Assembly (NCBI GenBank): GCA_040401695.1
Contig: JBBANY010000073.1
Location: forward strand, 1 to 11,174
From: F1-20-MAGs119 sp040401695
Lineage (GTDB): Bacteria > Actinomycetota > Acidimicrobiia > Acidimicrobiales > Ilumatobacteraceae
Reading direction: 5' to 3'
Length of the DNA: 11,174 nucleotides
The notes below the pieces were generated by a model, which saw only the letters and a program-made list of their open reading frames with translations, had not been told where the DNA came from and did no database searches. The position numbers and the translations under genes are program-made. This document shows positions 6,139 to 11,174 of this stretch, piece by piece. Each line of letters starts with the position of its first letter. Positions within the stretch are counted from its first letter, which is position 1.

Positions 6139-7944
6139 TCAGCCGCCCGTCGAGGTCACCCATGTTTCATAAAGCGAGGCGTAACGCCCTCCGACGGCAA
6201 GAAGTTGGTCATGGCTTCCGTCCTCGACGACCAGACCGTCCTCCATGACAAGGATGCGGTCGGCTCTCATGGCGGTGCTCAATCTGTGGGCAATTGCAAT
6301 CGTCGTACGACCCTCGGACAACGCGTCGAATGCACGGGAGATGCGAACCTCGATGAGCGGGTCGACGGCCGATGTGGCTTCGTCGAGGACGAGCAAGCGC
6401 GGCTCGGCAATCGCCGACCGCAAGAGAGCCACGAGTTGACGCTCCCCTGCGGACAGATCGTTTCCTCGTTCGCCCACGGGCGTCGATAACCCGTTCGAAA
6501 GGGACGACAGCCATTCATCGAGTCCGAGTCTCCGAGCGATCCCCCAACATCTCTCTTCGTTCAAATTCGAATCGACGAAACGCAGATTCGAGAGCACGGT
6601 TCCGTCGAACAAAAATGGTTCCTGGGGAACGAAGGTCAGGACTGAACGCAGATCGTCGCGAGAGACGTCGGTCAGCGACACGCCACCGATCGAGACCGTG
6701 CCCGACGAGGGGTCGACGAGTCGCGACACCAGTCGACCCAGGGTCGTCTTGCCCGAGCCGGTCGAGCCGATGACAGCGACGTGCTGGCCGAACGGAATGT
6801 CGATCGTTACATCCCGCAGGGCAAAAGGATCCTCTGCTCCGACGTCTCGGTCTGTCGTCGACCTCGATTGGTATGCGAACCAAACACGCGTGAAACGTAT
6901 GTCCAGACGCGTGTGCGGCAGTGGGCGTGGAGCAAGTGGTTCGGGTGGTCCTATCGGAGTGTCCAAGACCTCGAGAATTCTCGACAGACCTGCGACGGCC
7001 GCCTGGGTGTTGTCGATGATTTCCGTGAATTCGGCGATCGGCTCGAGGAATCGGTAGGTAAGGAAAATGAATCCGACGACTGCGCCGAGACTGAGACCTG
7101 CCTCGGGTCCGCGGACGATCGCAGTCACGGAAATTGCCACGATCGTGAGAACCGAGAACAGTTCACCGATCGGAAAGAGAATTGCGCCGAGCACACCGGC
7201 TCGGATCTGCGCGCGGTAACGGGCCTTCATCGTCGCGATGAGTCGTGATGCGTACGCGTCACGCTGGTCGTAGGCCACCAGCACGTCGGCGCCGTTGACG
7301 AATTCGGCGGCTTCGGCGAAATAGGCCCCGTTCATTCTTCGCGCCTCTTCGTACGACTTGACGAGCCGCAGTTGAACGCGTCGGAATCCGTACATCAGCG
7401 GCGCTGCCACCACGAAGGCCACGATGGCGAGAAGCCAGTCGTACGAAAGCATGATCATTGCGATGACGAACATCAATGTGCCGTCGAGCAGCCATGCAAG
7501 GGCACCCCAAGAAAAGAACTGCCCGAGAGTCTCGATGTCACTCGTCACTCGCGCGACGAGAGCACCATTTTTTTCCTCGTTGTGGTAGGCGATGCTCAGG
7601 CCATGGATGTGTTCGAACAACTTCACACGCAGGCCGTAGAGGGCTTCTTCGCTGCGCATTCCGAGGCGTCGTATCGCGGTCCGAAGGCACCAAGCCGACA
7701 AAGCGACGACGAGGGCGCACGTGCAGCACAGGGTCACCACGAGCGCGTAGTCGACACCGCCTGCGGGTCCGTCGCTGAAGCCTCGGTCGATCACCTGTTG
7801 CACGAGGACCGGCACCGCAACACGTGTGCCCGTCCCGAGAAGCGCGAGAACAACGGTTGCGCCAAGACCCCTGCGCAAGGCCGGACTGAGGGCGAGCCCC
7901 CGCGTGATGATGTTGACGGCACCGGACGAACGATCACTGCTCAC
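6139..7944 (-). CDS. ABC exporter half-transporter, catalytically complete subunit
   Basis: A 601-residue fused membrane and nucleotide-binding ABC exporter subunit (type IV/ABCB fold). About six transmembrane helices occupy residues 26-300. The nucleotide-binding domain from about 348 has Walker A GSTGSGKT (393-400), Q-loop Gln441 (PQEPF), signature LSAGE (497-501), Walker B LLVLDE (517-522) with catalytic Glu522, and H-loop His553 (AHRLST). The signature deviates from LSGGQ while Walker B and His are intact. I chose GTG at 7944: its coding sequence overlaps the end of the partner gene by 11 bases and gives a normal N-terminus. An open frame continues upstream to 8121, but that part is the partner's coding region in another frame. 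It probably forms a heterodimer with the next upstream gene product to export a drug, lipid or peptide; the substrate is unknown. Confidence 0.93.
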   Translation of the reverse strand: MSSDRSSGAVNIITRGLALSPALRRGLGATVVLALLGTGTRVAVPVLVQQVIDRGFSDGPAGGVDYALVVTLCCTCALVVALSAWCLRTAIRRLGMRSEEALYGLRVKLFEHIHGLSIAYHNEEKNGALVARVTSDIETLGQFFSWGALAWLLDGTLMFVIAMIMLSYDWLLAIVAFVVAAPLMYGFRRVQLRLVKSYEEARRMNGAYFAEAAEFVNGADVLVAYDQRDAYASRLIATMKARYRAQIRAGVLGAILFPIGELFSVLTIVAISVTAIVRGPEAGLSLGAVVGFIFLTYRFLEPIAEFTEIIDNTQAAVAGLSRILEVLDTPIGPPEPLAPRPLPHTRLDIRFTRVWFAYQSRSTTDRDVGAEDPFALRDVTIDIPFGQHVAVIGSTGSGKTTLGRLVSRLVDPSSGTVSIGGVSLTDVSRDDLRSVLTFVPQEPFLFDGTVLSNLRFVDSNLNEERCWGIARRLGLDEWLSSLSNGLSTPVGERGNDLSAGERQLVALLRSAIAEPRLLVLDEATSAVDPLIEVRISRAFDALSEGRTTIAIAHRLSTAMRADRILVMEDGLVVEDGSHDQLLAVGGRYASLYETWVTSTGG

Positions 7945-9634
7945 GGCGATCGCTTTCGTACGACTCCATGAGTTCCGCATAACGGGGACAACGCGCCAGT
8001 AATTCTTCGTGTGCGCCGCGGTCGAAAACGCGGCCGTCGACCAGAAAGACGACACTCCCGAGCAGAGACACTGTCGATGGTCGGGAAGCGACGACGACGA
8101 GAGTTGTGTCGCCAATGCCACCGATGAGGTTGCGCATCACGGTCGCCTCGGTTTCAGGGTCGAGGGCCGACGTCGTGTCGTCGAGCACGATGACATCGCG
8201 GTCGGCCAACAACGCCCTTGCCAGCGCAAGCCGCTGACGCTGGCCACCACTCAGCCCGACTCCGCGCTCGCCGACGGTCGTGGAGAGCCCATCGACGAGG
8301 TCGGCGACGAATCCATCGGCATCGGCGACACGCAGGGCCTCGAAGATCTCGTCGTCGTCACGTTCCTGTCCGAAGAGCAGATTCTCCCGCAAGGTCGAGG
8401 CGAAAAGGAAAGTCTCCTGAAAGACGGGCGCCACTCCTCGACGGCCGACGCGCACCGACCCGCGAAACGCGAGGGTGCCCGCCAGCACCCCGACAAGAGT
8501 GGATTTGCCTGAACCGGTTTCACCCACGATCGCGATCGATTCACCGGGGGCGACACGGAGATCGTCGACGACGAGCGTTGGCTCTGATTGTCCGAGGTGT
8601 GTGACCACGAGATCCCGAATCTCCACCCCCACCCCTTCGACCTTGTCGGGTGCGGCCATCGGGAGCACCGCGTCGGCGAGTACACCGTCCACATGCGACA
8701 GTCCGGCACGTGAGTGTGGCAGTTCGCTCAGCGCGTACCCGATGATCCGCAAGGGAAACGAAAGAAGAGTGAACAGGTAGACGAAACCACCGAGTTCACC
8801 GACGGTCATCCGACCCTCACCGACCCGCCACGAGCCAACGAGAAGCAGAACAACGATTGCCGTCGATGGGATGAGGTCGAGCAGCGACTCGAACAGCGAC
8901 CGATAGCGAACCGTCTTGATTCGAGCGTCGCGGAGTCTCTCAGCGACCCTCGACAAACGACGGGCCTCTCTTTCTTCGGCGCCGAAGGCTTTGACCACCG
9001 TGACCGCCTCGAAACTCTCATGAACCGCCGATGAAAGGTCCCCGAGATGATCCTGCGCTTCCGCAAAGAGCGCATCAACCCTGCGTTGATACCGAAGATT
9101 CACCCAGGCGAGCAGCGGGATCACGACCAATCCGATCGCACCAAGAATCGGATCGGACAAGACCATGGCTACCGCGGCGAAGCCGAGCAGCACGACCACC
9201 GACGACGCGAAAGGTAAGGGAGCCAGCATCGCTACGGCCGCCTCCGCATCTACCGTCATGCGTGAGATCACGTCCCCTGTCGTGCGGGTTCGCAACCACC
9301 ACACCGGCTGCCTGCAGATTCGATCGACCACGGACGAGGCGATCGTGCCCGCGGCTCTCCATTCGGTGATGCCCGCAAAACTGCGGCGCATCACGACGCC
9401 CCCAGCCCTCACCACGCCGATTGCGGTGATCAGGACCATCGCCGTCACGACTGCCCCGGTGCCGACCTTTCCGTTGTCGAATCGAGGCGCTATCGCTTGG
9501 TCGATGACCCGCCGCACCGCGTATGCCGACAACACGGTGCAGATCGCGTAGGTGGAGGCACCAGCGACCGCGATGGCGAAGCTGCGCCGGTGACCCCTCG
9601 TGATACGCGACACGAGCGACAGGAATTCCGACAC
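7934..9634 (-). CDS. ABC exporter half-transporter, degenerate ATP-site subunit
   Basis: A 566-residue ABC exporter subunit with about six transmembrane helices (19-300). Its nucleotide-binding domain has Walker A GETGSGKS (371-378), Q-loop Gln406 (FQETF), a canonical signature LSGGQ (461-465), but Walker B IVLDD (482-486) with Asp486 in place of catalytic Glu, and ASRPST around Ser517 where the H-loop His should be. This pattern is the one known for the degenerate-site subunit of heterodimeric exporters such as TM287/288, TmrAB and BmrCD. The partner gene overlaps its 3' end (7934-7944), which suggests coupled, equal synthesis. The GTG start at 9634 is the first sensible start. It is first in an operon with the partner and a lipoprotein, and divergent from the DoxX-like gene. 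Confidence 0.93.
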   Translation of the reverse strand: MSEFLSLVSRITRGHRRSFAIAVAGASTYAICTVLSAYAVRRVIDQAIAPRFDNGKVGTGAVVTAMVLITAIGVVRAGGVVMRRSFAGITEWRAAGTIASSVVDRICRQPVWWLRTRTTGDVISRMTVDAEAAVAMLAPLPFASSVVVLLGFAAVAMVLSDPILGAIGLVVIPLLAWVNLRYQRRVDALFAEAQDHLGDLSSAVHESFEAVTVVKAFGAEEREARRLSRVAERLRDARIKTVRYRSLFESLLDLIPSTAIVVLLLVGSWRVGEGRMTVGELGGFVYLFTLLSFPLRIIGYALSELPHSRAGLSHVDGVLADAVLPMAAPDKVEGVGVEIRDLVVTHLGQSEPTLVVDDLRVAPGESIAIVGETGSGKSTLVGVLAGTLAFRGSVRVGRRGVAPVFQETFLFASTLRENLLFGQERDDDEIFEALRVADADGFVADLVDGLSTTVGERGVGLSGGQRQRLALARALLADRDVIVLDDTTSALDPETEATVMRNLIGGIGDTTLVVVASRPSTVSLLGSVVFLVDGRVFDRGAHEELLARCPRYAELMESYESDRREQ

Positions 9635-9675
9635 ACGATTGTTCTAGCAGTTGCGCTGCGTCTAGCGTCTCGACA
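9635..9675. promoter_or_regulatory. Divergent intergenic region with a short repeated TCTAGC
   Basis: These 41 bases separate the divergent ABC exporter operon and DoxX-like gene, so both promoters must overlap here. TCTAGC occurs at 9643-9648 and again at 9661-9666, 18 bases apart, and GCAG/CTGC arms (9647-9650 and 9656-9659) form a weak dyad between them. It could be an operator serving both sides; that is inference from position, and no standard -10/-35 pair is clear. Confidence 0.35.
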
Positions 9676-10185
9676 ATGAATCGTCTCGACGTTGCCAGCC
9701 TCTTGTTGCGTTTGGCGCTCGGTCTGTGCATTTTTCTGCATGGCGCGAACAAGTGGCGATCGCCTGAATCCCGCAGGGGTACGGCCGGTTGGTTCTCTTC
9801 CATCGGTATGCGCCACGCGAAGGTCCAAGCCGCGATGGCCGCTTTCACCGAGATGGGCGCCGGCATCCTCCTCGTTGCGGGACTGTTCGTTCCCACAGCG
9901 GCGGCCGCGGTGCTGGCCACGATGGTGGTCGCGATAGTTGTCGCCCATCGACGTAGCGGCTTTTTCATTTTCAACGAGGGACAAGGTTGGGAGTACTGCG
10001 CGATGCTCGCCGTTGTCGCGATCGCGGTGTCGGGACTCGGCGGTGGACGTGTGAGTCTGGACAATGCCTTGGGGGTCGACTACGGCGGTACCTGGGGCTT
10101 CGCGACGGGTCTTGTGCTGGGCATCGGGGGTGCCACGGTGCACCTTGCCGCGTCGTACCGACCCGGCGGATCGGCTGCGAAATGA
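9676..10185 (+). CDS. DoxX-like integral membrane protein
   Basis: A 169-residue membrane protein of the DoxX-like family. Hydrophobic segments are near 7-22, 57-72, 75-91, 107-121 and 141-159. Family features are RLALGLCIFLHGANKW at 12-27, GWFSSIGM (38-45), the Glu59 stretch FTEMGAGILLVAGLF, and GFFIFNEGQGWEYCAMLA (95-112) with Glu101 and Glu106 in the membrane. DoxX relatives take part in quinone or thiosulfate redox processes or in oxidative stress complexes in some bacteria, but most members have no proven role, so none is assigned here. ATG at 9676 is chosen. The stop overlaps the start of the next gene in ATGA (10182-10185), suggesting translational coupling and a joint function at the membrane. 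Confidence 0.87.
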   Translation: MNRLDVASLLLRLALGLCIFLHGANKWRSPESRRGTAGWFSSIGMRHAKVQAAMAAFTEMGAGILLVAGLFVPTAAAAVLATMVVAIVVAHRRSGFFIFNEGQGWEYCAMLAVVAIAVSGLGGGRVSLDNALGVDYGGTWGFATGLVLGIGGATVHLAASYRPGGSAAK

Positions 10186-10703
10186 ACTCCATCCAGCGTC
10201 TCGTCAAGCCGGCTCTGCTCATCGTCTGCCTGGGAATCGCGGCGATGTGGGTCTATGCCTTCGGTTTCGCCAGCAAAGAATCTGTCAATCGCATCGGGGA
10301 TACCGCCTGGCAGCAGTATGCGGAATCACGCTGCGCGGTCGCCAAGAAAGAGCGCATCGCGCTCGCCGACATGCGAAAAGTCAATGAAGTGGGTCCCGAA
10401 GCACTTCGTGAGCGCGCCACCATCGTCGACAAGGCGACCGACACCCTCGAGCGTGCCGTCGACGACATCTCTGCGCAGCCGATCGCAGACGAGAAAGGCC
10501 GGGCAATCGTCCCGTTGTGGTTGGCCGATTACAGGACGTACATCGCTGATCGACGCTCGTACGCCGACGATCTCCGGGCCGGAATCAACGAACCTTTTGC
10601 TGAGACCAAGGTCGAGGGAATCCCGATTTCCGAGAAGATCTCGACATTTGCCGCGGACAACTTGATGAAATCCTGCGGCGCGCCGATCGATCTCTCAGTC
10701 TGA
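10182..10703 (+). CDS. Small membrane-anchored protein of unknown function
   Basis: A 173-residue protein with one N-terminal membrane segment (about 10-28, ALLIVCLGIAAMWVYAFGF) and no lipobox Cys, so it is probably an uncleaved anchor with the rest outside the membrane. The soluble part is mostly charged and helical. Two cysteines, Cys51 and Cys165 near the C-terminus, could pair in the oxidising exterior. The start is the ATG at 10182, in the ATGA overlap with the DoxX-like gene; the frame is open further upstream but that is the neighbour's coding region. The last 9 bases (10695-10703) overlap the convergent acyltransferase gene. From memory it resembles conserved hypothetical proteins of acidimicrobial genomes; no function is known to me. 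Confidence 0.8.
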   Translation: MNSIQRLVKPALLIVCLGIAAMWVYAFGFASKESVNRIGDTAWQQYAESRCAVAKKERIALADMRKVNEVGPEALRERATIVDKATDTLERAVDDISAQPIADEKGRAIVPLWLADYRTYIADRRSYADDLRAGINEPFAETKVEGIPISEKISTFAADNLMKSCGAPIDLSV

Positions 10704-11174
10704 GACTCTCTGCCAACCGCGTTCGGGTGACCACTTCTTGATCACCCGTGCCGGCGCACCGACAGCCACGCAGTGATCGGGAAGCTCGCCCGAGACGACC
10801 GAGTTCGCACCCACGGCGACGTGTCGTCCGATGCGTGCACCCGGCAACACCACGGTTCCGTGACCGAGCCAGCTCCCGTCCCCGATGATCACTGGTGACT
10901 CGGGTTGCGACTGCTGCGAGATCGGTACATCCGGATCTTCGTAACCGTGGTTCTGATCCGTGATGTACACGTGATGACCGGTCCACACGTCGTTGCCGAT
11001 CTCGATCGCAAGATGACCGACGATTCCACTGCCTCGACCGATCAGACACCGGTCGCCGATCTTCACAACTGGCGAGGTCACACACTCCTGACCGGGAACC
11101 ATTCCTGCGGACAATGCCACGTTGGGTCCGATCATCGTGTCGCGCCCGATCTCGATGTAACGCTCGTTGAAGAT
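10695..11174 (-). CDS. Left-handed beta-helix (hexapeptide-repeat) acyltransferase, 5' end outside window
   Basis: C-terminal part of a cytoplasmic acetyl- or acyltransferase of the hexapeptide-repeat class (WbbJ/NodL/LacA-like), which transfers an acyl group from CoA to a sugar or other hydroxyl or amino acceptor. The frame stays open to the window edge: codons before the ATG at 11135 read IFNERYIEIGRDT, which carries another hexapeptide turn, so that ATG is internal. Repeats visible: VKIGDRCLIGRGSGIVG, IEIGNDVWTG, VIIGDGSWLG, ARIGRHVAVG. TDQNHGYED holds the likely catalytic His on the loop that interrupts the helix, and the end AVGAPARVIKKW is typical of the class. Role in surface polysaccharide or cell-envelope modification is possible but not shown. 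It converges on, and overlaps by 9 bases, the upstream plus-strand gene. Confidence 0.92.
   Translation of the reverse strand: MFNERYIEIGRDTMIGPNVALSAGMVPGQECVTSPVVKIGDRCLIGRGSGIVGHLAIEIGNDVWTGHHVYITDQNHGYEDPDVPISQQSQPESPVIIGDGSWLGHGTVVLPGARIGRHVAVGANSVVSGELPDHCVAVGAPARVIKKWSPERGWQRVSD

Noticed and set aside
5329..6489. A 386-residue plus-strand open frame across the lipoprotein gene
   Set aside because: It is antisense to the lipoprotein and the end of the ABC gene, has low-complexity Arg-rich sequence, and no start signal or domain.
7945..8121. N-terminal extension of the second ABC subunit up to 8121
   Set aside because: This stretch codes for the end of the partner ABC protein, including its H-loop region, in another frame; the GTG at 7944 gives the normal family N-terminus.
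1..11174. Defence system, phage, CRISPR array, mobile element or RNA gene
   Set aside because: I looked for nuclease or transposase motifs, regular repeats and tRNA-like arms on both strands and found none; the window is metabolic and transport genes.

Overview
The window is GC-rich DNA, estimated by eye at about 60% G+C, from a free-living bacterium with GC-ending codons, several GTG starts and almost no intergenic space. The gene content is an acyl-CoA synthetase of FadD type, an FMN/F420-type split-barrel protein, two short-chain dehydrogenases, a ThuA-like protein, a zinc alcohol dehydrogenase and a paired ABC exporter. Together with recalled sequence style this suggests an actinobacterium, most likely an acidimicrobiia-like one from an assembled draft or metagenome. 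That placement is inference; there is no rRNA or marker gene to confirm it.

Left part (1-1922): the 3' end of an acyl-CoA synthetase runs on the plus strand into the window. It meets tail to tail, with a 7-base gap, a minus-strand pyridoxamine-phosphate-oxidase-like gene. A run of 10 N interrupts that gene, and the reading frame suggests the run replaces no real sequence. A minus-strand SDR gene (1959-2735) lies just upstream of it and probably shares its transcript.

Middle part (2736-5381): from a 57-base divergent spacer a plus-strand operon starts: an SDR with Phe at the usual catalytic Tyr position, a ThuA-like protein, and a zinc-dependent medium-chain dehydrogenase joined to the ThuA gene by an ATGA overlap. 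Two oxidoreductases with a ThuA-like protein suggest oxidation and reduction of a polyol, sugar or similar hydroxyl compound. The substrate cannot be read from the sequence.

Right part (5353-11174): a minus-strand operon carries two ABC exporter half-transporters, overlapping by 11 bases, followed by a lipoprotein gene. The two nucleotide-binding domains have complementary defects, as in heterodimeric exporters with one consensus and one degenerate ATP site. Divergent from it, a DoxX-like membrane protein and a small membrane-anchored unknown protein are coupled by a second ATGA overlap. The window ends inside a minus-strand left-handed beta-helix acyltransferase.

Non-coding spacers add up to only about 187 bases, none longer than 57. 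I see no RNA genes, CRISPR, insertion sequences, phage genes or convincing terminators. Most of the window looks like ordinary, compact chromosomal content. The points worth a second look are the substituted SDR active site, the asymmetric ABC pair, the apparently false N gap and the overlapping convergent gene ends.
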